From positions 3,348,001 to 3,412,000 of the forward strand of contig NZ_CP011530.1 of assembly GCF_001605725.1 (NCBI RefSeq): 64,000 nt of DNA, written 5' to 3'. This document shows, one piece after another, positions 29,503-36,916 of the stretch (position 1 is the stretch's first letter; every line of letters begins with the position of its first letter). This DNA comes from Mycobacteroides immunogenum (GTDB taxonomy: Bacteria; Actinomycetota; Actinomycetes; Mycobacteriales; Mycobacteriaceae). The notes under the pieces were generated by a model. It ran no database searches and had not been told where the DNA came from. It saw nothing but the letters and a program-made list of their open reading frames with translations. A program made the position numbers and the translations under genes.

Positions 29503-30069
29503 ATGGCCGACCACTCGGCGTGTGCGTGCCTACTGTGCGTCGACTACGGCGACCGCGATCAGTACAACGACAGCGATCGCGACATCATCGGCAGCGTCAC
29601 CAAATACGGTTGGAGCGCACTGGGAATCGGGCCCACATCGTCAGAAGAGGGCCCACCGTTCGCGTACACCGTCGGGCTGTGGCACACCATGCGGTTACCG
29701 GAGTTGGCGATCTACGGGGTCAATGACGTCACGATGATGCAGCGCGCACTCAATGCCGTGGCCAAGCAGGCACAAGAAGGGCGGGTGTTGCAGGTCGGCG
29801 AGACCTTCGCCGATGTGCTCGCGCTACCCGACGTGGACGACTACCGCGTCAAACTCTCCCCCATCGACCCCAGCTGGTACGACAACGAGTTCGGTTTCGG
29901 ACTGTGGTTCAACCGCACCAACCATGTGCGGTATCTGCAGATCCTGTGGCCCGACGGCGCGGGGTGTTTTCCCGGGAACCCCGAGCTCGATCCGCATTTC
30001 GACGATCGGCAGCCCCTCATGTGGATGCCGCGGGAGCTGCATCCGCCCAGCAGGTGGATCCGCGGTTAG
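29503..30069 (+). CDS. DUF4262 family protein
   Basis: 188 residues. The first part has a Cys-containing segment (CACLLCVDYGDRDQYND), then the DUF4262 core: a PFAYTVGLWHTMRLPELAIY motif, where family members conserve tyrosine/glycine/histidine, and a C-terminal NHVRYLQILWPD plus FPGNPELDP. Biochemical function unknown. It starts two bases after the regulator stop, so it may be co-transcribed with it, and immediately precedes the WXG100 cassette, to which it may or may not belong. Confidence 0.75.
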   Translation: MADHSACACLLCVDYGDRDQYNDSDRDIIGSVTKYGWSALGIGPTSSEEGPPFAYTVGLWHTMRLPELAIYGVNDVTMMQRALNAVAKQAQEGRVLQVGETFADVLALPDVDDYRVKLSPIDPSWYDNEFGFGLWFNRTNHVRYLQILWPDGAGCFPGNPELDPHFDDRQPLMWMPRELHPPSRWIRG

Positions 30070-30179
30070 AGCTGGGGTTTTCGGAGGTTCTCAACTTCCG
30101 CAAAAAAGACGGAACCGGATCCTCACTAGGCGCGTCGGATGTATGTAAGAGCGCATAGACCCCAGGGAAGGGCGAGGTA
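30070..30179 (+). promoter_or_regulatory. Upstream region of the WXG100/toxin cassette
   Basis: 110 bases containing a small hairpin TTCCG-(9)-CGGAA near 30096-30115 and a TATGTA element near 30143-30148 that could be a -10. A purine-rich ribosome site lies at 30165-30177. The promoter is a guess. Confidence 0.3.
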
Positions 30180-30497
30180 ATGACGTCAGCCGGTGACGTA
30201 CCGCTGCAGGTGGTAATCGATGAAGTCAGCGCGCTGGGCAAGTTCGCCTCCGACCTCGCGGACCAAATGAGGGCAGGATCAACGGCGCTGGATCGCGAGG
30301 TCCAGTCGTTGTTCAGCGTCTGGAAGGGCAGCGCCGCGGATGCCTATCGGTCCGGCTGGGACGAAATGCAGGACGGTGCAACGAAAGTATGGGATACGCT
30401 CGCTAACATCGCCTCCACATTGGACTCCAACGTGGCCGCATTCCAGGCTCAAGAGGCTTCGACGGCATCATCCATCAACTCGACCCAGGCGGGCTGA
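30180..30497 (+). CDS. WXG100 family protein (ESX type VII helper), first of pair
   Basis: 105 residues, the standard WXG100 length. Two helices flank the central turn WKG (Trp48-Gly50), and a FxxxE element (Phe-Gln-Ala-Gln-Glu) near residue 92 resembles the YxxxD/E export signal. Good ribosome site before ATG 30180. Such proteins form antiparallel heterodimers and are secreted by type VII systems, often with a downstream toxin. Four bases separate it from the second WXG100 gene. No eccC or other machinery gene is nearby, so export must rely on a system elsewhere. Confidence 0.88.
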   Translation: MTSAGDVPLQVVIDEVSALGKFASDLADQMRAGSTALDREVQSLFSVWKGSAADAYRSGWDEMQDGATKVWDTLANIASTLDSNVAAFQAQEASTASSINSTQAG

Positions 30498-30501
30498 CGC
30501 T

Positions 30502-30813
30502 GTGGCCACTCACGTGGAATCTGAGTTCTCCTTTGATCTCGACCACATCGAGCAGGTCACTTCGCGCGCCCGGGGTTTCAAGGAATTTGTCACCGAGAAC
30601 CTTGATCAGCTGGAGTCGCGTGTGCAGAAGCTGGTGCAGAGCGGGCAGTGGACTGGTGCCGCTGCCGCCGCATACGCCGAGGCACACAAAGAGTGGGCCG
30701 AGGCGGCGCGCGAACTCGTTGAGGGACTGAACCAGATGGAACAGGCCGCGCGAACCGCTCATGGCGCGTACTCGGAGGCACAGGAAGCCAATCTCCGAAT
30801 GACGAGGGGTTGA
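30502..30813 (+). CDS. WXG100-like protein (ESX type VII helper), second of pair
   Basis: 103 residues from GTG 30502, four bases after the first WXG100 stop. Helix, turn WTG (Trp50-Gly52), helix; helix one is rich in charged residues and helix two in Ala/Glu, fitting a heterodimer partner. The C-terminal YSEAQE is close to, but not exactly, the YxxxD/E signal. The toxin gene starts two bases after its stop, so the four genes are a single transcription unit. Confidence 0.85.
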   Translation: MATHVESEFSFDLDHIEQVTSRARGFKEFVTENLDQLESRVQKLVQSGQWTGAAAAAYAEAHKEWAEAARELVEGLNQMEQAARTAHGAYSEAQEANLRMTRG

Positions 30814-30814
30814 C

Positions 30815-32107
30815 GTGCCTGTTGTCGTCGAATCAGCGGCGTATTACGCGGCCGCGAATACTTGCTACAAGCTGTCGGTTGATATCCAGGCTGCGTTCAA
30901 ACCTCTTTCACGTGTACTCACCTTGGAAACCAGTGGTATGGCGGGCGGTTACCAAGCAGTCAAGACATGGTCTTCGGGCTATGACGATCGTGCCGCGGCT
31001 CTCACAACCGCGACCACCGAATATGCACGAGCGCTGCAACGCCTGGGAGATGTTCTCATCGCAGCGGGATACAACTGGGCCATCGCCGATTGGCGCGCAA
31101 ACCGCGATCCCAACAAGGGAACGGGCCCGGCTTGTCCTCGTACGATTCCCTCCGAATTGCCTTATGGGGCAGACGTTGTTGTCGGCGTGGCATCATCAAG
31201 ACACAACGGACCCGGCCTAGAGACAGACGTACCCGACCTATACCGGAAAGTTATCGCACAGGTGGCGGGCGGAGAGATCCCGGACGGCGACACGGACAAG
31301 CTCGATCATGCGGCCAAGGCGTGGAAGGCATTCGCAGACAACGATGCCATTTCCAGAGGTGAGTCGGATCTCAGGCTATCGGCCACCGCATTGGGGAATT
31401 TTCATGCGCCCGACATTCCAAACCTCAGCGATCATCTCACGACACTCTCGACAAGTGCGGGCAGAATCAAGCTAGCCGCAAGCGATCTCGCCACCTCAAC
31501 GACCGCCCATTACGCGGCAGTCACCCAGTTGCGCTCGGATGAGCAGTTCGCGATCGCCAGCACTCTCGGTGTCGGGATAGCGGCTATCGCCGCAATGGCC
31601 GTCATCACTCGCGGGCGTGCCGTCGCGGGAGGTGGGGAGATCGCAGCCACAGCGGTGGACGCCTGCGCATCTGCCCTCGCGGCGTGCATCCGTCCATTCC
31701 TTGCAACGTTGAGCGGCATCACCTTTAGCGCCGGATCAGTCACCGCCGCGGGGCTCGGCGCGATCATCGGATTGTCGATCGCGACGATTACCGGCGAGAC
31801 GACCGTCTACTCGAACTACAAGCCACCGGGTGATGCGTTCGACAAGGCAGGCTCAAAGGCGCCCGGCCAGCCGGGCACAGCAGAGGGCTTCGTGCCACCC
31901 AAAGCCGGTGACAGGTGGGTGCCAAACCCCAGCGCCAGAGGCAAGAATCGCTTCGGATGGGAGGACGCCGATGGGAACGTTTGGGTACCTACTGGACCGG
32001 GCTCGCCAGCTCGCCCTGGAGACGCACACGGCGGTCCGCACTGGGACGTGATCGACAAGAACGGCAAAAAGATCAAGGATGCCTACCCAGGAGGACACAC
32101 ACGATGA
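30815..32107 (+). CDS. Putative type VII-exported polymorphic toxin, type 37-like C-terminus
   Basis: 430 residues, GTG start. The N-terminal about 240 residues are helical and Ala-rich with a WSSGY element and resemble ESX/LXG-type trunk domains. Residues about 245-330 are strongly hydrophobic (VGIAAIAAMAVI; GLGAIIGLSIATI), possibly membrane-active. A Gly/Pro linker leads to a compact C-terminal domain (358-430) with GWEDADGNVWVPTGPG, DAHGGPHWDV (His405, His409, Asp411) and a final YPGG, which I recognise as similar to bacterial polymorphic toxin type 37, a predicted nuclease. The immunity gene overlaps its stop by ATGA. Enzyme activity is inferred only. Confidence 0.75.
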   Translation: MPVVVESAAYYAAANTCYKLSVDIQAAFKPLSRVLTLETSGMAGGYQAVKTWSSGYDDRAAALTTATTEYARALQRLGDVLIAAGYNWAIADWRANRDPNKGTGPACPRTIPSELPYGADVVVGVASSRHNGPGLETDVPDLYRKVIAQVAGGEIPDGDTDKLDHAAKAWKAFADNDAISRGESDLRLSATALGNFHAPDIPNLSDHLTTLSTSAGRIKLAASDLATSTTAHYAAVTQLRSDEQFAIASTLGVGIAAIAAMAVITRGRAVAGGGEIAATAVDACASALAACIRPFLATLSGITFSAGSVTAAGLGAIIGLSIATITGETTVYSNYKPPGDAFDKAGSKAPGQPGTAEGFVPPKAGDRWVPNPSARGKNRFGWEDADGNVWVPTGPGSPARPGDAHGGPHWDVIDKNGKKIKDAYPGGHTR

Positions 32108-32844
32108 ATGACGTGAACAATGTGATGCTCGAAGCCACGGGCGTTCAGTATCAGATGTCCTTCGACGAGGCCGCGTTCTTCGAATGGCTTAACAAGATAC
32201 CCAGTGTCGATTCTTACCAAGGGCAGCGATTTACGTTGTACATCAAGGTAATCGTCGACACCTTGGATGAGGAGGCATTACACGAGCTTGCAGCGCTATA
32301 CCGCCGGTACCGCATCGACCCAAGAGAGCTGCGTGTTCTAAACACGGGGCGACTTGGCGATTGGTTCAGTAGCCCTGAACGCTGGTGGTACAACGAAGTG
32401 TTTGGCACCGACTCAACTGTGAAAGACGGTCCTCGCCTGGGTGAAAAACACGAATTTTCGGACAACACTAACCACGAGTGGGCAGCAGGAAACGCGGGTA
32501 CTCATGCAAACATGTGGCCACCAGTCGAAATATCGGAATTTATGAAGGAGGACAATGCTGTCCTCAAAGCTACGGGCGTCCGCTACTACTCCGAACTCGA
32601 TGAAGCCGCATTCTTCGAATGGCTGGATAAGAACCCTCAAGTCGACTGCTACCGGGGCCGAGGCGACACTCTCTACATCAGCGTGAACGTCAATATCGGC
32701 GACGAATCGGAGTTGTCCGAGTTTCCCGCACTGTACGAGCGATACAACATCGACATGACAGAACTGCGAGTTCTGAACTCGGGCAACTTCGGACCTTGGT
32801 TCAGCGACCCGAAATGGTGGTGGCATAAGCCCATCTTCGGGTGA
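32104..32844 (+). CDS. Immunity protein made of two tandem homologous domains
   Basis: 246 residues. ATG overlaps the toxin stop (ATGA). Residues 8-101 and 153-246 are clear copies: LEATGVQYQ versus LKATGVRYY, DEAAFFEWL in both, RELRVLNTG versus TELRVLNSG, and WFSSPERWWY versus WFSDPKWWWH. The linker (102-152) ends with Met147 followed by an AAGGAGG-containing codon stretch, as if a second gene start had been fused in frame. Acidic and small, as toxin inhibitors usually are. Base composition is lower in GC than the surroundings (29 of 60 at 32161-32220). Function is inferred from position next to the toxin. Confidence 0.75.
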   Translation: MNDVNNVMLEATGVQYQMSFDEAAFFEWLNKIPSVDSYQGQRFTLYIKVIVDTLDEEALHELAALYRRYRIDPRELRVLNTGRLGDWFSSPERWWYNEVFGTDSTVKDGPRLGEKHEFSDNTNHEWAAGNAGTHANMWPPVEISEFMKEDNAVLKATGVRYYSELDEAAFFEWLDKNPQVDCYRGRGDTLYISVNVNIGDESELSEFPALYERYNIDMTELRVLNSGNFGPWFSDPKWWWHKPIFG

Positions 32845-32847
32845 TCT

Positions 32848-33744
32848 CTACAGATTCGCAGGCCGCAGCACAACAACCGATGTGGTGCGAGAACCCTTGT
32901 CCGCCAGGAGCGCGATGACATGATCCTCGGCATCGACCGCGGCGTAGGTGCCCTCGATCCCCGCCGGAGATAGCGGTCGGCCGTTACGCACCGCGTCGAC
33001 CTCTGCGGCATCAAGGTCGCGCCGGGGAAATCCCTCGCGACATGCGGTGTCCAGGTCGAGCGACAATGTCGCGTCCTCGGCCAGCTCCTCGAGCGTGCGG
33101 GCTCGATCCAGCCCGAAATCACCAACTCTGGTGCGCCGCAGTGCCGTCAGGTGCCCGCCCACACCGAGCGCGGCCCCCGCATCCCGGGCGAGCGCACGAA
33201 TGTAGGTCCCCGAGCTGCAGTCGACTTCCACGTCCACATCGACCAGATCCTCGCCCGAGCCTCGCACCGCCAACACGTCGAAGCGGGAGATACGCACCGG
33301 ACGCGCGGCCAGCTCGACCGACTGCCCCTCACGCGCCAGCTTGTACGCGCGCTGTCCGTCAACCTTGATCGCGCTCACCGACGACGGCACCTGATCGATA
33401 TCGCCGCGGAGCCTTGCGACAGCTGCCTGGATATCCGCGTCAGTCAGATGTGATGCCGAAACTGCCTGCAATACCTCACCTTCGGCATCATCAGTACTTG
33501 TGCTCTGACCGAATCGGATGGTCGCCGCGTACGACTTGGTCGTCAACGTCAGTAGTCCCATGATCTTGGTGGCCCGCTCGATCCCGATGACCAGCACCCC
33601 GGTGGCCATCGGGTCAAGGGTCCCGGCATGCCCTACCTTGCGGGTGGAAAACATTCTGCGGCAGCGCGATACCACGTCGTGGCTTGTCATCCCGGCTGGC
33701 TTGTCGACGATCACCAGGCCGGCGCGGCTCAGCGGATCGGTCAC
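32848..33744 (-). CDS. truB: tRNA pseudouridine(55) synthase
   Basis: 298 residues. Isomerises U55 of the T loop. Landmarks: [17 protein letters not shown], catalytic Asp in [16 protein letters not shown], and [17 protein letters not shown] 33744 overlaps the pptT stop by four bases. It ends three bases from the toxin cassette stop, so the cassette is wedged against the core operon pptT-truB, which keeps its M. tuberculosis order (Rv2794c-Rv2793c). Confidence 0.95.
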   Translation of the reverse strand: MTDPLSRAGLVIVDKPAGMTSHDVVSRCRRMFSTRKVGHAGTLDPMATGVLVIGIERATKIMGLLTLTTKSYAATIRFGQSTSTDDAEGEVLQAVSASHLTDADIQAAVARLRGDIDQVPSSVSAIKVDGQRAYKLAREGQSVELAARPVRISRFDVLAVRGSGEDLVDVDVEVDCSSGTYIRALARDAGAALGVGGHLTALRRTRVGDFGLDRARTLEELAEDATLSLDLDTACREGFPRRDLDAAEVDAVRNGRPLSPAGIEGTYAAVDAEDHVIALLADKGSRTTSVVVLRPANL

Positions 33745-34394
33745 GGCACCACGATCGCGGTCAGAATCAGGCCTTTATCGATGATCCACCGCCCATCGAA
33801 GGTCGACAGTACGCTGCCATCGCTGGCCTTGCCGTCTATCAGGATGTGCGAGGTGAACGTTCCATCCGGGTCAAGCGTTATGTGAGCATCCTCGAAACCC
33901 AGCCAGCGGCTGGTCAGCGGGAACCAGGCCTTATACGTAGTCTCCTTGGCGCAGAACAGCAGCCGGTCCCAATGCGTGCCGGTCGGCAACGCAGCCAGCG
34001 CGTCCCTTTCCTCGGGCAGCGCGATCGACTTGAGCACACCATTGGGCAGCACGTCGTGCGGCTCGGCGTCTATACCCACTGACCGCACCTCACCCGTGCG
34101 CCCCACAACCGCGCCACGAAAACCCTCGGTGTGCGTCATGCTGCCCACAACCCCGCTGGGCCATAGCGGTTGCCCCTTGTCCCCCTTGAGAATCGGCACC
34201 TCGGGAACACCCAGCACAGACAGCGCCTGCCGCGCGCAGTAGCGCACGGTGATGAATTCGTTGCGCCGCTTGGCCACCGACTTGGCGATCAGCGGTTCCT
34301 CCTCGGGCAGCGGTACCAGACCGGGAGGATCGTCATACAACTCAGCCGACGACAGCGCATCGGGAACCACCGAGGCGATCAACTCATCAGTCAC
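33741..34394 (-). CDS. pptT: 4'-phosphopantetheinyl transferase PptT
   Basis: 217 residues. Sfp-type enzyme that activates acyl/peptidyl carrier proteins for mycolic acid, lipid and siderophore synthesis; essential in M. tuberculosis. Motifs: [38 protein letters not shown] and [18 protein letters not shown] at 34394 is chosen because AGGAG lies seven bases upstream and it matches the M. tuberculosis N-terminus; a GTG nine codons earlier overlaps that ribosome site. Overlaps the phosphoesterase gene by eight bases. Confidence 0.93.
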   Translation of the reverse strand: MTDELIASVVPDALSSAELYDDPPGLVPLPEEEPLIAKSVAKRRNEFITVRYCARQALSVLGVPEVPILKGDKGQPLWPSGVVGSMTHTEGFRGAVVGRTGEVRSVGIDAEPHDVLPNGVLKSIALPEERDALAALPTGTHWDRLLFCAKETTYKAWFPLTSRWLGFEDAHITLDPDGTFTSHILIDGKASDGSVLSTFDGRWIIDKGLILTAIVVP

Positions 34395-35340
34395 TGGCAC
34401 GCTCCTTGGCAAGTCGCTCACGGAATCGTTTGGCCGCCACTCTCATCTGCTCGGTGATCTCGAAGTGACCGCCGAACTCATTGAGGTAGCCGGGCGGATA
34501 GTGCGGGGCGGGCAGGATCTGCCGAAGCCACGAATACGGTCTGCGCTGAGCCCATTCCCGCGGATAACCAACCGATACCTCTTCGAACCGGACATCGTCA
34601 TACCAGGTGGTGCGGGGAATGTGCAGATGTCCGTACACCGAGCACACCGCGTTATAGCGGGTGTGCCAATCCGCTGTTTCGGTGGTTCCACACCACAACG
34701 AAAACTCCGGATAGAACAACGCGTCACAGGGTTCACGTACCAGCGGAAAATGGTTCACCAGAACCGTCGGCGTCATCCAGTCGAGATCCTCCAGCCGCTT
34801 ACGGGTGTACCGCAACCGGTCTCGGCACCATGCATCGCGTGTCGCGAAAGGCTCACTGGAGAGCAAGAATTCATCGGTGGCCACCACATTGCGATCGCGG
34901 GCGATCTTGAGCCCCTCGGCCTTGGTGTTGGCCCCCTCCGGCAGAAATGTGTAGTCGTACAACACAAACATCGGCACGATGGTCGCGGGGCCACCCTGCT
35001 CCACCCATACCGGATACGGATGCTCCGGGGTGATCACACCCATTTCATCGCACATGTTGACCAGATAGTCGTACCGGGACTGCCCGAAGATCTGCATCGG
35101 GTCGCGCGCCGTTGTCCACAGTTCGTGGTTGCCGGGCACCCAGATCACCTTGCTGAACCTGCGCCGCAACAGATCCAGCGCAGCCCGGATGTCATCGCTG
35201 CGCTCGGCCACGTCCCCGGCGACGATCAACCAGTCCTCGGGTGAAGCCGGATGCAGTTCCTCGAGAACCGACTTGTTGGCCGACTGCCCCACATGCAGGT
35301 CACTGATGGCCCAGAGTCTGGGCTCGCGTTCCTGCGTCAT
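34387..35340 (-). CDS. Metallophosphoesterase
   Basis: 317 residues. Calcineurin-like phosphoesterase with the metal motifs SDLHVG, AGDVAER and GNHELW near the N-terminus and YGHLHIPRTTW later. Substrate not known. It precedes and overlaps pptT as Rv2795c does; in M. tuberculosis that neighbour acts as a hydrolase of 4'-phosphopantetheine from acyl carrier protein and opposes PptT, so the same job is a reasonable inference here. Confidence 0.88.
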   Translation of the reverse strand: MTQEREPRLWAISDLHVGQSANKSVLEELHPASPEDWLIVAGDVAERSDDIRAALDLLRRRFSKVIWVPGNHELWTTARDPMQIFGQSRYDYLVNMCDEMGVITPEHPYPVWVEQGGPATIVPMFVLYDYTFLPEGANTKAEGLKIARDRNVVATDEFLLSSEPFATRDAWCRDRLRYTRKRLEDLDWMTPTVLVNHFPLVREPCDALFYPEFSLWCGTTETADWHTRYNAVCSVYGHLHIPRTTWYDDVRFEEVSVGYPREWAQRRPYSWLRQILPAPHYPPGYLNEFGGHFEITEQMRVAAKRFRERLAKERASD

Positions 35341-35353
35341 CCGGCCAATGTAC

Positions 35354-35830
35354 CTACAGGTTTATCTTGCAGCTCTGCCCCACGTCGAGAACGCGCAGCG
35401 CGCGTCCGCTTCCGACCCAGAACGCGCAGGACAACGCCAGGTCCGTCAGCAGCCCGTCGTCGAAGTGCTCGCGCGCCCGCTCCCAGAATTCGTCGTCCTC
35501 GCGCAGGCCGACGTGGTCGGTGGCGAAGCGGTGCGCGAATTCTGCGGCCGTTCGCTCCGCCTCGCTGTACTGCGGCGAGGTGCGCCACTGCTCGGCTTCG
35601 GCGTAGAAATCCCCGTCTAGCTCGCCGCTCTGAACGAAACGGGTGTTCTGACACACCGAGCACTCATTCGCAAAGGCCACCGCCATACGGGCAAGCTCGC
35701 GCACCCCGAGCGGAAGCCGGCTGCGGTTGTACACCGCATCGGAAAACCCGGCGAAACCGGGCGCCATCTCGGGTGCGCCCATCAGCCAGCCGGCCACATC
35801 ATCGTCCGCATAATTCCCAATTCGTGCCAT
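35354..35830 (-). CDS. Carboxymuconolactone decarboxylase / AhpD-like protein
   Basis: 158 residues. The AhpD-type redox motif ExxCxxC is visible as ANECSVC (Glu56, Cys57, Cys60). Members act in peroxide or thiol redox or in aromatic catabolism. ATG 35830 is six bases after TATCGT (35837-35842, minus strand), probably leaderless. A perfect KstR-type palindrome (35849-35868) covers the -35 position, suggesting control by the cholesterol-catabolism repressor. Confidence 0.8.
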   Translation of the reverse strand: MARIGNYADDDVAGWLMGAPEMAPGFAGFSDAVYNRSRLPLGVRELARMAVAFANECSVCQNTRFVQSGELDGDFYAEAEQWRTSPQYSEAERTAAEFAHRFATDHVGLREDDEFWERAREHFDDGLLTDLALSCAFWVGSGRALRVLDVGQSCKINL

Positions 35831-35848
35831 GGCGTCACGATACGCCCG

Positions 35849-35868
35849 CACTAGAACGTGTTCTAGTG
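35849..35868. promoter_or_regulatory. KstR-type operator
   Basis: CACTAGAAC and GTTCTAGTG form a perfect 9-bp inverted repeat with a GT centre. The core TAGAACGTGTTCTA (35852-35865) fits the published KstR consensus TNNAACNNGTTNNA exactly. It lies between the divergent AhpD-like gene (promoter overlapped) and the DUF3558 gene. KstR itself is not in the window. Confidence 0.65.
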
Positions 35869-35949
35869 TTTTCGATGTTCCGTAGGAGACGACGAGGCGC
35901 ACCGCTAGACTTCGGCGCACCGCGGCCGACCAGATTGAGGTGACTTCGC

Positions 35950-36558
35950 ATGGCCCCACGGGCAGCCCTTGTCCGCGCCGGATTCTGCGTCGCCCTGGTG
36001 GCGCTGGCGCTGAGCATCGTTGTCGTCTGGCGCACCGCCCCCACTGAGCACACCGCGCGCACACCGGTTCAGCTCAGGTTCTCCACCGCGCCCATGAACA
36101 CCGGTGCCACCACCACCATCAAGTGGCCGGTCGTCCCGGTCACCGATCCGCGCCCCTTCGACCCCTGCTTCGATATCCCCAATTCGGTGATCGCCGCGGC
36201 GGGCCTCGACCAGACTCCGCCCGCACCTGAAGAAGGACTGCGCTGCCGTTACGACTCGCGCAACAACTATCAGCTGGCGGTCGAAGCGATCGTCTGGCGC
36301 ACCTATGAAGACTCGTTGCCCGCCGACGGCGTGGAAACGACCATCGCCGGTCACCGCGCCGCCGAGTACAACATCATGAAGCCAACCGACTGGAACAATC
36401 AGTGGTGGGTATCGTGCATGATCACGTTCAAGACGAGTTACGGCGTGGTTCAACAGTCGCTGTACTACGCGTCGCAGAAGTACTCTCCCGACGGCCCCGG
36501 CTGTCTCGTGGAAAACCGGCGCATGGCAAATATTCTCGTGCCCGCCTACAAGTTCTGA
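35950..36558 (+). CDS. DUF3558 family exported protein
   Basis: 202 residues. N-terminal helix (ALVRAGFCVALVALALSIVVVW) acts as a signal anchor; the normal lipobox cysteine of DUF3558 lipoproteins is absent, the helix Cys being too early. The domain shows FDPCFDIPNSVIAAAGLD, GLRCRYDS, WWVSCMITF and PGCLVENRRMAN, four conserved-position cysteines. Function unknown. Shares its upstream region with the AhpD-like gene and the KstR-type site. Confidence 0.7.
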   Translation: MAPRAALVRAGFCVALVALALSIVVVWRTAPTEHTARTPVQLRFSTAPMNTGATTTIKWPVVPVTDPRPFDPCFDIPNSVIAAAGLDQTPPAPEEGLRCRYDSRNNYQLAVEAIVWRTYEDSLPADGVETTIAGHRAAEYNIMKPTDWNNQWWVSCMITFKTSYGVVQQSLYYASQKYSPDGPGCLVENRRMANILVPAYKF

Positions 36559-36565
36559 GACCGCC

Positions 36566-36835
36566 TCAGCCTCGCGCCGCGACGCGGGCCAACACCTCGG
36601 GCCTGCGTAACGGAGGCACCGTCTTGGGCGGTTGACGCCGCGCCGGCAACGACTCCAGCAGCCGTAGCGTCGTGGCGGTCACCTCAGCCACCGCTAGCTC
36701 GAATGCCTCCCGATTGGCATCGGAGGTCTTCTGGATTCCGCTGACCTTGCGCACGTATTGCCGCGCCGCAGCCTCGATCTCCTGATCCGTTGCCGCAGGT
36801 TCAAGCCCGCGCAGCTCGGTGATGTTCCTGCACAT
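36566..36835 (-). CDS. DUF2277 family protein
   Basis: 89 residues, normal family length. Opens MCRNITELRGLEPAATDQEI, with the family MCRNI start, and continues ARQYVRKVSGIQKTSDANRE. Small helical protein of unknown function. ATG 36835 is seven bases after TACTGT (36843-36848, minus strand) and has no ribosome site, so it is probably leaderless. Confidence 0.82.
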   Translation of the reverse strand: MCRNITELRGLEPAATDQEIEAAARQYVRKVSGIQKTSDANREAFELAVAEVTATTLRLLESLPARRQPPKTVPPLRRPEVLARVAARG

Positions 36836-36916
36836 ACCTATGACAGTAGAAAGACATTCCGGAAGACGCCATGCCCCACCCACCGGTTAGTTCCTGTGCG
36901 CGTGTATACGTAAGTC

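Noticed and set aside
31915..32103. Upstream extension of the immunity protein into the toxin gene
   Set aside because: Arg/Trp-rich out-of-frame reading of the toxin C-terminus; the ATGA overlap gives a clean start at 32104.
28000..33000. Prophage or integrative element around the toxin cassette
   Set aside because: No integrase, transposase, tRNA target, direct repeats or structural genes seen; only the four-gene cassette and possibly DUF4262 look accessory.
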